Assembly (NCBI GenBank): GCA_023807065.1 | Contig: JAJJLU010004463.1 | Span: 1-12,805, forward strand | DNA from: Isotricha intestinalis | Lineage: Eukaryota; Ciliophora; Litostomatea; Vestibuliferida; Isotrichidae | Direction of reading: 5' to 3' | Length of the DNA stretch: 12,805 bases | Part shown: one piece after another, positions 1-8,073 of the stretch | How positions within the stretch are numbered: position 1 is the first letter of the stretch | How the letters are laid out: each line of letters begins with the position of its first letter | Notes under the pieces: model-generated | What the model saw: only the letters and a program-made list of their open reading frames with translations | The model's database searches: none | Told to the model about the DNA's origin: nothing | Program-made: the position numbers and the translations under genes

Positions 1-867
1 TTTTTTATTTTTCTTTTTATGAATTTTCTCTATTTAATTGAAAATAATAAAATAAAAATAATTTATTTTAATATAGTATTATCAATATATTTTAATTAAT
101 TAACTCAAAAATTCATAAAAAAATTTTCATAAAATTTTGACTTCATTTAATATAATAAATTTTTAATATAAATTTTTTTAATTTAATAACTAAATTTAAA
201 ATATTCAAAAGAAAGAAAATATCTTTTTGTGAATCATTTATCCTTAGAAATATCAATAAATCATAATATAAATTAAAAAGATTAAGAAGAAAAAAATATA
301 ATTTTTTTTATTATTATAGATTTGTAATAAAAAGTTAAAGATTAAAATAAGTTACTTCTTTTTTTTATTCAAAAAATATAAACACAATATAGGGGATGAA
401 AATAATTTTTATTTTCTCTATAAAAAATAATTTGAAACAACAAAGATAAAAAAGAAATGAAGAATAAGAATCACATTTACCATCTTTAACAATATAATCA
501 TATTTGAATTACTAACAACATAAAAATTAAAGTTCTCTATCAGCTTTTATTTCATAAGTAATGAAAATTCATTAAATATCTTTTTATTTATTAATAAATA
601 AGTTATTCTACTGACTAAAAGGAATTAAAAATGATTCAATCTATTAGTTAATTTAAACTTTTTATAATTAAATAGTTATCATTATTTTATATCGATTTAC
701 CAGGTTTTTATCTGATTTAATTAAAATAGAAAAAATAAAAATGCTTAAAATAGAATTAAAAAAAATTTAATATCATCATTATTTCATTTATTCATAAATG
801 TTTGAAATAAATAAGTATATTTTTTTATTTTTTTGAATTGAATTGTAATAATAATTAGTTTAATAAA
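1..867. other. Gene-free AT-rich stretch
   Basis: No reading frame of useful length is open on either strand, and stops are frequent in all frames. The sequence is A/T runs with occasional short G/C-bearing words, for example around 390-400 and 530-545. I see no structured RNA or repeat. It could be intergenic DNA or intron of a gene outside the window. Confidence 0.5.
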
Positions 868-919
868 ATGTACATATATACCAAAAAGACTGGGCTATCC
901 AGATTTGAAATTTATAAAG
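868..919 (+). other. Exon-like island A with donor-like end
   Basis: A short block with clearly more G+C than its surroundings begins at an ATG (868-870). It stays open for 17 codons, starting Met-Tyr-Ile-Tyr-Thr-Lys-Lys-Thr-Gly-Leu-Ser, and runs into AAG|GTAATT, a good 5' splice-site match with the GT at 920-921. A second frame through the same bases is also open and protein-like, so the frame is uncertain. An in-frame TAG lies just upstream. No homologue is recognised. It may be a real first exon, a decayed exon, or chance. The donor-like end matches that of the island at 1041-1230. Confidence 0.25.
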
Positions 920-938
920 GTAATTAAAAAATTATTGT

Positions 939-960
939 AAATCCGTATATCCGTGTCTGT
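939..960. repeat. Short repeat, copy 1 (AAATCCGTATA core)
   Basis: The 11-base word AAATCCGTATA, followed by a CCG- and GTCTG-containing tail, recurs at 1190-1213 in the same orientation. The copies share the core exactly, and the tails align with small gaps. CpG-containing words are rare here, so an 11-base match about 250 bp apart is notable. A shorter relative (AAAATCCGTAAAAC) starts at 3101, and CCCGAACCCGAA lies near 3376. The origin is unknown. Confidence 0.35.
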
Positions 961-1040
961 AAAATATAACTTATGATAAATAAGATATTTTTTTAGTATA
1001 TTATTTAAATCTATATATATTAAATTTTATATATTTATAA

Positions 1041-1230
1041 ATGGAAAAATCAGAAGATAGCTTTGAAATAATAAGGGAGATAGATTCTGTCAAAAGAAAT
1101 TTTTTGTTCAGCCTCAAGTTACTGGATGTAAAAAAGTTTAATCCTGATATCTATGTCTAATACTAAAAAATTTTTCTGTCCGAACTTTCAAATCCGTATA
1201 ACCCGGAGTCTGGATTGCTTAATCTTTTAG
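1041..1230 (+). other. Exon-like island B, interrupted by two TAA codons
   Basis: This 190-bp block is much richer in G+C than the DNA around it. It opens with an ATG in the local start context (ATAAATG) and reads 39 codons to TAA at 1158-1160. After TAC and a second TAA (1164-1166) the same frame stays open and protein-like (Leu-Ser-Glu-Leu-Ser-Asn-Pro-Tyr-Asn-Pro-Glu-Ser-Gly) up to TTAG|GTAATT, a donor-like junction at 1230/1231. G is enriched at codon position 1 in this frame. Third positions are not A/T-dominated, unlike the four intact genes. Possible readings are a decayed exon of compositionally foreign origin, an exon with an internal intron, or coding DNA that uses TAA for an amino acid. 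No family is recognised. Confidence 0.3.
1190..1213. repeat. Short repeat, copy 2 (AAATCCGTATA core)
   Basis: This is the second copy of the AAATCCGTATA-type word at 939-960, in the same orientation. It lies inside the exon-like island at 1041-1230, where it encodes part of the Asn-Pro-Tyr-Asn-Pro stretch. If the repeat is a mobile or structural element, the coding impression of that island becomes weaker. Confidence 0.35.
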
Positions 1231-1384
1231 GTAATTAATTTTTTGTTCATTCTATTTTTCAAAAAAAATAGATAATTAATTTCACAAAAATTTAAAAGTA
1301 TTTTTCACTGTTTTTATTTTATTATAGATATTCATAGATAAATATTATTTGTTTAATAACTTTTTGTTGTTTTAAATTTAATTT

Positions 1385-1579
1385 AGAAGGAAAATTATTA
1401 ATCATAATTTCTTTATTTTAATTAACTCTCATAAACTATTTTTTTAGAATCTTTTAATTATCAAATTCATAACAAAAAATCTTTTGTTCTTTATTTAAAT
1501 TTAAATCACTATTTTCATTCTAATTATTATAATTAATATTATCAAACAATTTTTCATAAGAGATTAAATATTCATCCAT
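1385..1579 (-). pseudogene. Decayed inverted copy of the membrane-protein gene at 10248
   Basis: Read on the minus strand from the ATG at 1579-1577, this region aligns base for base with the plus-strand gene at 10248. By eye I count about 106 identities in 119 bases over the first part, followed by gaps and a shared CCTTCT near the end. The peptide starts Met-Asp-Glu-Tyr-Leu-Ile-Ser-Tyr-Glu-Lys-Leu-Phe-Asp. A TAG at codon 20 replaces the Tyr codon of the other copy, more stops follow, and a segment is missing near the frameshift region of the other copy. Similarity is not visible past the point matching the start of the membrane segment, so the 3' half is lost or unrecognisable. The function is unknown, as for its partner. 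The homology is read directly from the bases and is strong. Confidence 0.75.
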
Positions 1580-2331
1580 TATTTTATTTTTATGTAATAT
1601 ATGTATTTTCTTTTATATATTAAAAGTATAAAATTTTAACAGTAAAAATAAAGATAATAATACTTAATTATCTATATTTTTAGGGAAATGGTTAATTGTA
1701 AAAATAAATAATTATGAGTTCAAAAAAATATTTTATTTTAATAAATCAATAATTATTTAAAATAATTTAATTAATTATGTATTTTGTGTGTAATTATCAA
1801 AAAATTTGTATAGGAAGAAAAGCAAAATTTTATATTTACATCTAAGTAATTTTTGTTAAAGAATAAATAAAGTGAAATTTATTAAAATTTATTCTTTATT
1901 TTTGATAAAAAATAATAATTTAATGATATTATTACCTATTATTCAATTATTCTCTAAAATATAAAACATAATTTTGTTTAAAAAAAATTTATTTTAAATA
2001 ATTTATTATCTATGTTATTTAAATATTAAAGTTTAAATGAGATTTTTTATAATTGATTTAATTATTTTAGATCCGAAACAAAATTTAATTAATAAATAGA
2101 AATATTAATAAAATAAGAAACATTTGTAGTTAATGATATAAAAATCATTGAAATATATTATAATAAAAAATTAAGCATAATATTAGTTATAAATTATTTT
2201 ATTAATGTTTTTAATTATTTGAATTTTGATTTTAATTTTAATTATCACCCATATGAGATTAAAATAATTGCTTCATTCACTAATATCAATAAAAAAACAT
2301 TTTTTTTAATCACTTAATCTCAAAAAAATCA
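1580..2331. other. Gene-free AT-rich stretch
   Basis: No supported gene. A frame from ATG 1714 looks protein-like for about 50 codons but is cut by several TAAs, which is expected by chance at this composition. A TTAATTATTTTAG|ATCCGAAAC word near 2060-2080 resembles a 3' splice site, but no exon can be defined after it. Confidence 0.4.
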
Positions 2332-2664
2332 ATGAAAACAAACAGAAAAAAAATTTTTAATTATTAAAAATATTGAAATTCAATATCATTAATAGATAAA
2401 TATTTAATATTTTGTAATTTTGAAGAAGAAACAAACAAATTTTTTATAAATAAAATTGATAAAATAACAAATCAATTATGGTTAAATATATTAATTAGAT
2501 TATTTAAATTATAAAGAATTAAAAGAAACTGGAAAAGTAATTAGAATATTTAATAATAATGTTAATCAAAAAGAAATTTTATTAAATTTTTTCAAAAAAA
2601 TATTCTTTTTTTAATTTTATAAAAAAATAATTATTCTTCTGAAGATGATTTTTCTTTTGATTGA
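2332..2664 (+). pseudogene. Frameshifted, F-box-like gene relic
   Basis: Protein-like segments follow one another from ATG 2332. The first frame gives Met-Lys-Thr-Asn-Arg-Lys-Lys, meets TAA (2365) and TGA (2374), then stays open from 2377 to 2511. The reading then moves to another frame (2495-2614) and returns to the first frame for an acidic tail ending in TGA at 2662-2664. Across the first junction the residues (KITNQLWLNIL, then YKELKETGKVIRIF) fit the spacing of hydrophobic positions in an F-box: LP-x-LW-x-x-IL, a loop, then L-x-x-x-x-KV. F-box proteins recruit substrates to SCF ubiquitin ligases through Skp1. The F-box call is inference from this pattern. Two stops plus two frame changes point to a pseudogene, although sequencing indels in A/T runs could mimic part of this. 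Confidence 0.4.
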
Positions 2665-3481
2665 TTTATAATAATTATTTCTTATATTATTATTATTAAA
2701 ATTTATTATTCTATTCTTATTGTAGTATATCATATTTTTTAATTAAATTTTAAAAATATAATTGTAATATAAATTGTTTATTGATTTGTCTTTTAATTGT
2801 TGTGTGAATTTATTTTCAACTTTAATTTATTGTTATTTTCCCTTTTTTAAAATATTATTTATTGAAAATAACAATTTTTATTATGTTATTATTTATTGAA
2901 TTATGTTATTATTAATAATATTCTTTATTTTAAAAAGAAAAAAAATCCCTCGTTTAATTAATTACTTTTCTTTTATTATTATAAAATTCAATTTTCTCTT
3001 AAACCACTTTTTTATCAAATTATGTTTTTTAATTTTTCAAAATAAATTTAATTTATGATGGAAGAATAATTTTCTAATATTTTTATAAATTTTTGAATGT
3101 AAAATCCGTAAAACTTATAATAAAATGAAAATAAAAAATATAATTTTCATATGAAGAATAAAAATGTTAAAAATATTTAATATGAATGTTAAAAAGACGT
3201 AATTATTAAATTATTAATTAATATATAATTATTAATTTAAAAATAAATGAAATAAAACATAAGATATAAATACTATTATAAGATTTATAAAATATTTCTT
3301 TCATAATATTAATGACCAAATAGTTTTTAAGAATTTAACAACAAAACCATCACTTTAATAATTAATTTTTCAAATCCCGAACCCGAATTAAACAAAATCC
3401 TAAAAAATAAAAAAATAAATAAAGTGTTAATAATCCTTTATTTAATTTCTACACTGTTCCACAAAAACAGAGAAATTGTAA
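2665..3481. other. Gene-free AT-rich stretch
   Basis: No frame worth calling on either strand. A short perfect word (TTATTATTTATTGAA-like) recurs between about 2850 and 2905, as expected of AT-rich drift. CpG-bearing words at 3101-3114 and 3371-3390 resemble the repeat core at 939 and 1190. Nothing else is seen. Confidence 0.4.
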
Positions 3482-3667
3482 AGGAACTCTGCCTGTAAAT
3501 GGATACCATCATTCTGTTCAGGAGAGTCAGGTAATGTATGTTCTGAATTAACAGAAGAAGAAGAATTCGATGGAACGGAGACAACATACCTTCAATCAGA
3601 CAAACCAGGTGAATTTAAATTATTGATGAATATTATATTAATAAACAATCAGATTTTTTTTTGTTAA
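3482..3667 (+). other. Exon-like island C with donor-like GTGAAT
   Basis: This is the most G+C-rich stretch in the first 4 kb. One frame is open from 3482 to the TAA at 3665-3667 (61 codons). It contains Asn-Ser-Ala-Cys-Lys-Trp-Ile-Pro-Ser-Phe-Cys and then an acidic Glu4 run followed by Phe-Asp-Gly-Thr-Glu-Thr-Thr-Tyr. The protein-like part stops at CCAG|GTGAAT (3608/3609), a fair 5' splice site. Just upstream of the frame is TAA at 3479-3481, and GTAAAG ending at 3483 could be an acceptor. There is no ATG near the 5' end of this frame, so if genuine it is an internal exon. An alternative reading has a 24-nt GT...AG intron (3531-3554) starting right after a short ATG-led frame. No family is recognised. 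Codon use differs from the intact genes. Confidence 0.3.
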
Positions 3668-4279
3668 AAAAAATTAAATTTATTTATACATCACTTAACA
3701 ATTTTCATTTCTGAAATTCAATAAAATTCATTTCACGAATTTTTTATAATATTTTCTTTATTTATTGGAAAAAAAGAATTGACTTGAAAGAAAATTTTTT
3801 TTATTTTAAATAAATATAATAGAAAAGATATCTTCAACATTAAACAATTAATTCAATTCAAGTAAATATGTTAATATATTTACTTCTAAAATTTTTTCAA
3901 TAATATTATTTTGATTTTTTTATTTCTTTTGAAAGGAAAAATAGCTTTTTTATATTTAATAAATGAAGGAAATAATCAAAGGAATCAATATTGATAATAA
4001 TTAAAAATATTATATAAAATTATTACTCCCAATTATTTTTGTTTATTTTTGATTGACTAATTATTTCTTATTTAAATATGGTATTTTTATCATTTGAATT
4101 TTTTAATGTTTTTTTTCTATTCTATATCTAATGTTATTAAAGTATATAAATCTTATAATTTGTTTTTTCAAAACAAAAAATATTTTTTTTTAATAAAAAA
4201 AATACTTCTTTTATATATTTATTTTATTATCTTTTTTAAATTTATTATTTTTTTTAAATATATATAAATAATTTTTTAT
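3668..4279. other. Gene-free AT-rich stretch downstream of the Asn-rich gene
   Basis: No supported gene. It contains the 3' flank of the minus-strand gene at 4280-4909. No polyadenylation site can be chosen because AATAAA-like words are everywhere at this composition. Confidence 0.45.
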
Positions 4280-4909
4280 TTAGGAATATTCATTCTTTGA
4301 AAAAGTATTACCTCTTTTTATTGAATTAAGATTATAATCTTTTTTTTTTTTGATTTTTTGTTCATTCATTATATTTTGACCATAATTACTTAATTTTTTT
4401 CTTTTTAATTTATTTTCTTCTAATTTTAAATCCTCATTTTTTATTATATATGATTTATATTTATTATCATTTATTTTATTATAATATTTTTCTGTTTGAT
4501 TCTTTTCATTATTTAATTCTAAATTATTTCTATTACTAGGTTGTAAACTTTGCGAAAAAAAAACATTATTAGTATTAAAACTACTATTATTATAACTATC
4601 ATTATAATTATAATTATTATTATAATTATTATTATCCGTGAAAAAATATCCTTGATTTTCTAAAAAGAAATAATGATTATTATAATTGAATTTATTTGAA
4701 TAAATATTATTTAATTGATGATTAAAATTTCCGTTTTGAAAGTTATTATTATAATTGAAATAATTATTATTATAATAATAAAAATTATCATTATTATTAT
4801 TTATTGGCTCTCCAGTATTTTTCATTAAATCTAAAACACCATTTTTTCCTATTGTTTCTATTCTATTTTTAAATTTTTGAAGAAAAATTAAATTATCATT
4901 TTTTTTCAT
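4280..4909 (-). CDS. Asn/Tyr-rich low-complexity protein, unknown function
   Basis: A 209-residue protein. The first 35 residues or so are the only ordinary-looking part (MKKNDNLIFLQKFKNRIETI, then a short GKNGVLDLMKNTGEP segment). Residues about 37-135 are dominated by Asn with interspersed Tyr and Phe, a prion-like, probably disordered composition. The C-terminal 70 residues are Lys-rich with two basic clusters (KRKKLS near 168-173 and KIKKKKD near 185-191) that could act as nuclear localisation signals. There is no signal peptide, membrane segment or coiled coil. The start is supported by the local ATAAATG context and by the protein-like N-terminus. It lies only 36 bp downstream of the stop of the C12orf4-family gene, on the same strand. 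Similar Asn-rich proteins are frequent in AT-rich protists. No family is recognised, and a nuclear role is only a guess. Confidence 0.7.
   Translation of the reverse strand: MKKNDNLIFLQKFKNRIETIGKNGVLDLMKNTGEPINNNNDNFYYYNNNYFNYNNNFQNGNFNHQLNNIYSNKFNYNNHYFFLENQGYFFTDNNNYNNNYNYNDSYNNSSFNTNNVFFSQSLQPSNRNNLELNNEKNQTEKYYNKINDNKYKSYIIKNEDLKLEENKLKRKKLSNYGQNIMNEQKIKKKKDYNLNSIKRGNTFSKNEYS
4583..4804 (-). repeat. AAT-triplet-rich tracts encoding poly-Asn
   Basis: Two interrupted trinucleotide tracts (about 4583-4635 and 4742-4804), written as ATT on the plus strand, encode most of the Asn/Tyr runs of the gene at 4280-4909. Tracts like this expand and contract easily, so the length of the protein may vary between strains. 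Confidence 0.6.
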
Positions 4910-4945
4910 TTATAAAAAAAATATAATTTTTTTTAAATATTTAAA
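4910..4945 (-). promoter_or_regulatory. 36-bp spacer between two same-strand genes
   Basis: The spacer is pure A/T apart from a single G/C pair (at 4950, just inside the upstream gene). It must hold both the 3' end of the C12orf4-family transcript and the 5' leader of the Asn-rich gene, unless the two are co-transcribed or their transcripts overlap. No motif can be singled out. Confidence 0.4.
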
Positions 4946-6460
4946 TTATGTATTTTTAAAATATAATTTAATTTTTTCTATAAATTCTTTTTCATTTTTA
5001 CATTGTTCATATCCTTTATAAAAATTTTGAGTGAAAATAAAAATTAAATTTTTCAAATAAAATTGATTTCCATCATTTAAAATATGTTGAATTGCTTTTT
5101 TTATTATATCATAAACTTTTTTTATTCCTTGAATTAAATTTTGAAAGTCTGAATATTTATTTATATGATATAAACATTCTAAAATTTTTTCCAAAGGAAA
5201 AATCAGAAAATCAATTTTATATTGATTACAAATATTTATTATTTTAATTAAAGAATTTAAAATTTGTTCTTCTGAAATTTTAGAAAAATTGTTTATAAAA
5301 GAATGAATAATTAAATCAAAAGAATTTAAATTAGAATGTTTTGTTATTACAATAAAATTTTCTTTTGGAATTTTATTATTATTTATAATATCTTTTTCAA
5401 TAAAATCAAATTTTTGTATTAAATTTTCAAAAAAAATTTCATTAATTAAATTTTCATTTGAATTTCCAAATAAATGAATAATTTTATTTTCATTTTGATT
5501 AAAAGTAAAATAATTTAAAAAAGAAATAATTTTATCACCAAACGTATAATTTTTTCTTAAAGTTTCATAAATTTTTATTTTTTCTTCTTTTTGAAATAAA
5601 AATAATTTTAAATCATGAAATAATAAATTATTGACTAAAAAAATATGAAAATTAATTTTAACTTGATTTTTATGATTATTATTTTGATGAAAGTAAAAAA
5701 ATTTATTAAAAGAATAAAAATCTAAATTTTCTTTATTTTTTTTTTCCATTTTTAAAAATTTTAAAGTATAAATTCTTTTATTATCAAAATCAAAAAAAGA
5801 TTTATCAATAATATGTAATAAAGCATCATAATCTTGATTAATAAATTTAATAAAATTATTTGAATTTTCTTTTAACTTTTCAATTAATTTTTCTTTATAA
5901 TCTAAATTAAATTTATTTAATTGAAAAATATGATTATTAACAATATTATCAAGATTAATATTATTTAAATTTGCATATCTCATTTCTTCTTCTTGTTTAC
6001 TTCTTAATTTTAATTCTTCTTTTTCTTTTTCTTGAAATAAATTTATAATATTTTCTTTATATGAATTTATTTTATTTTTTATTTTATCATTATTTATTGT
6101 TTTCAATATTAATATTTTTTCCCATAAATTCACATTTTCTTCTAATTTTTTTTCTAATTTTAATTCCTTATTTTTTTTATCATATTGTAACCAATTTTTT
6201 AATATTTCTTCATAAAATGAAATATAAAGTAAATTTTCTTTTTCTTTTTCATTCGAATAAAATTTTTTATTTTTTAATATATTTATTTCTAATTCTTTTA
6301 TTAAAGGCAATATTTCTTCATAAATATTTAAAGATATTTTTTCTTCTGTAAATTTATTTACTAAATACTTTTCATAATCTTCATTTTCTGAAACAGTTTC
6401 TTCTAAATATAAATTATTCTTATTATTTAAATTTACTATTATTTTAAAGTTTGAATTCAT
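4946..6460 (-). CDS. C12orf4: C12orf4-family protein
   Basis: A 504-residue protein, close to the roughly 550 residues of human C12orf4. The match is clearest in the C-terminal third. ENFIVITKHSNL (about 367-378) corresponds to the family's hydrophobic-T-R/K-HSNL motif. Residues 399-423, ending IDFLIFPL, fit the conserved helix-strand-IPL block. A helix at 438-456 and a strand (NLIFIFTQ, about 471-478) follow in the family order. A charged helical region with KQEEEM (155-160), followed by NNHIFQLNKF, fits the family's central coiled segment. The N-terminus is divergent. C12orf4 is a poorly understood intracellular protein, linked in humans to intellectual disability and reported to affect mast-cell degranulation. 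Its biochemical role is not established. I see no signal peptide, membrane span or intron. The start has the local AAATAAATG context. The gene is divergent from the coiled-coil gene across 101 bp. The family call rests on remembered conserved motifs, not on a search. Confidence 0.8.
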   Translation of the reverse strand: MNSNFKIIVNLNNKNNLYLEETVSENEDYEKYLVNKFTEEKISLNIYEEILPLIKELEINILKNKKFYSNEKEKENLLYISFYEEILKNWLQYDKKNKELKLEKKLEENVNLWEKILILKTINNDKIKNKINSYKENIINLFQEKEKEELKLRSKQEEEMRYANLNNINLDNIVNNHIFQLNKFNLDYKEKLIEKLKENSNNFIKFINQDYDALLHIIDKSFFDFDNKRIYTLKFLKMEKKNKENLDFYSFNKFFYFHQNNNHKNQVKINFHIFLVNNLLFHDLKLFLFQKEEKIKIYETLRKNYTFGDKIISFLNYFTFNQNENKIIHLFGNSNENLINEIFFENLIQKFDFIEKDIINNNKIPKENFIVITKHSNLNSFDLIIHSFINNFSKISEEQILNSLIKIINICNQYKIDFLIFPLEKILECLYHINKYSDFQNLIQGIKKVYDIIKKAIQHILNDGNQFYLKNLIFIFTQNFYKGYEQCKNEKEFIEKIKLYFKNT

Positions 6461-6561
6461 TTATTTTAAAAATAATAATTTTTAATAATTTTTAAATTAA
6501 TAATACACATCAATTTATTTTTATTTAAATTTTAATTTTTAAATAAAAAATAAAAAATAAA
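6461..6561. promoter_or_regulatory. Shared divergent promoter region
   Basis: These 101 bp separate the start codons of the minus-strand C12orf4-family gene and the plus-strand coiled-coil gene, so they must carry both promoters. The sequence is almost pure A/T. The only word with C is TACACATCAA near 6504-6513, roughly mid-way, which makes it the best candidate for a factor site. Both starts are preceded by A-rich leaders. Confidence 0.5.
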
Positions 6562-8073
6562 ATGAATAGAAATCATAGTTTTAATTGTAATCAAAAATTT
6601 AATAAAACAGTTTCAAATTCTCCTCAAAAAAATACTTATTACCAGAAAATTTTAATATCAAATTATATTAAATCTAATAATAAAATATCTTTAAATTCAA
6701 GTTTAAATAGTAATAATAGAAATGAAAGAAATGAATTATTAAAATTTAAAAAGAAATATAAAGAATTACTTAAAGAAAATGAATGTTTAAAATTAATTAA
6801 TAATATTAATAAAAGAAGTTTAAGTGGAAATTCAAAAAGTTTAATTAGGAATTTTACAAATGGAAATTTAATGAAAAAAAAAATAAATAATTGTTTAAAT
6901 ATTAAAAAGAAAAATTTATGTAATAAAAAAAATGATATTCAATATAATAATTATATGTCAAATGAAATAAATGAAAAAAATAAAATAAATAAAACAAATT
7001 TTAATTTAGCACAATTACTTTTGAATTTTTTAAATCAAATGAAAGATTTACAAGAAAATATTTCTAAAAAATCAATTGATATTTATGAAAGAAAAAAAAA
7101 ATTTGAAGTCAAAAAAAAAGAATTAAAAAAAATATGTGAAAATATTATATATAATAATTCAATTAATAATACTCAAAGAAGTAAATTTATTTTTCAAACT
7201 CCAGAAAAAGAATTTATGAATAATAATAAATTTGAAGATTTAATTAATAAATTAACTGAAGAATTAAAATTAAAAGAAGAAAAAGTAAATTATGAAATAA
7301 ATAAAAATAAAAATTTAATTGAAAAAAATGAAAATTTAAATATTCAAATTAAAGAATTAAATTCCTTAATTATTTCTCAAAAAGAAACTATTGATGGTTT
7401 AAATTTAATAAATGAAGAAAAAAAAAAAAAAATTGAACATAATGAATTTTTAGAAAAAAATGTAAATGAAAATTTATTAAAAGAAAATAATGAACTTAAA
7501 AAAATTATTAATGAAAAAGAAAATAAAATAAATGAATTATTAATTCAATTACAATTAAATTCAAATAATGATAAAATTGAAAAAATAAAAAATTTAGAAA
7601 ATGAAATTTCAAAATTAAATAATGAAATTATTAATTATAAATTAAAAATAAGTCAATTTAATAAAGATTTAATTTCTTTATCAAAAAAAAAAGATAATTT
7701 AAATATTAATGATTTTTCAAATAATTTTAATTTAGAAGAAATAAAAAGAAAGTTAGAAAATTATAAAGAAAAAAATAATGAATTAAATATAGAAAATAGA
7801 CAATTAAAAAATAAAATTGCAGAAATAAAAACTAAATTTATTGCTAAAGATGATGATTTAATTAATTTAAAAAAAGATTTAATTTTATTTAACATTGAAA
7901 CTGATAATAAAATTAATTTAATTAAAAGTGAAAATGAAAAATCTTTAAATTATAAAAAAGATAATTCTAATCATTTTATTATTAATAATGAAGTTATTAA
8001 TCAATTAAATTCTAATTTATCTATTTATTCAAAATATATTGATTTAATTAAAGATATTAATAAAGGATTTTAA
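6562..8073 (+). CDS. Long coiled-coil protein, unknown family
   Basis: A 503-residue, very Lys/Asn/Glu-rich protein. Residues 1-55 are Ser/Asn-rich and look disordered (the SNSPQK motif at 18-23 and the SLSGNSKS motif at 86-93 could be phosphorylation sites). A short helix at 55-82 follows (NELLKFKKKYKELLKENE). Residues about 145-200 and 220-445 have dense heptad-like spacing of Leu/Ile among Lys/Glu/Asn, which is typical of a long parallel coiled coil. A break occurs at 375-390 (NINDFSNNF). The tail 465-503 is less charged and ends IDLIKDINKGF. There is no signal peptide, membrane segment or enzymatic motif. Such proteins often serve as cytoskeletal, centrosomal or tethering scaffolds, but composition alone does not show that. 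The start is the first ATG after an A/T leader and is shared-promoter proximal. An A13 run near codon 286 stays in frame. Confidence 0.75.
   Translation: MNRNHSFNCNQKFNKTVSNSPQKNTYYQKILISNYIKSNNKISLNSSLNSNNRNERNELLKFKKKYKELLKENECLKLINNINKRSLSGNSKSLIRNFTNGNLMKKKINNCLNIKKKNLCNKKNDIQYNNYMSNEINEKNKINKTNFNLAQLLLNFLNQMKDLQENISKKSIDIYERKKKFEVKKKELKKICENIIYNNSINNTQRSKFIFQTPEKEFMNNNKFEDLINKLTEELKLKEEKVNYEINKNKNLIEKNENLNIQIKELNSLIISQKETIDGLNLINEEKKKKIEHNEFLEKNVNENLLKENNELKKIINEKENKINELLIQLQLNSNNDKIEKIKNLENEISKLNNEIINYKLKISQFNKDLISLSKKKDNLNINDFSNNFNLEEIKRKLENYKEKNNELNIENRQLKNKIAEIKTKFIAKDDDLINLKKDLILFNIETDNKINLIKSENEKSLNYKKDNSNHFIINNEVINQLNSNLSIYSKYIDLIKDINKGF

Noticed and set aside
1714..1880. Protein-like frame from ATG 1714 with several TAAs
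   Set aside because: At this composition a frame without TGA for about 50 codons is common. There is no homology or codon signal to support it.
3365..3390. TTCAAATCCC, like a tRNA T-loop/B box
   Set aside because: The flanking bases do not pair as a T stem, and no acceptor, D or anticodon arm can be drawn.
3467..3473. ACAGAGA, the U6 snRNA signature heptamer
   Set aside because: Only the heptamer matches. The downstream U6 core and stem-loop are absent.
6061..6351. 96-codon plus-strand open frame
   Set aside because: It is antisense to the C12orf4-family gene and reads as Phe/Leu/Ile runs, the expected shadow of Lys/Glu/Asn codons.
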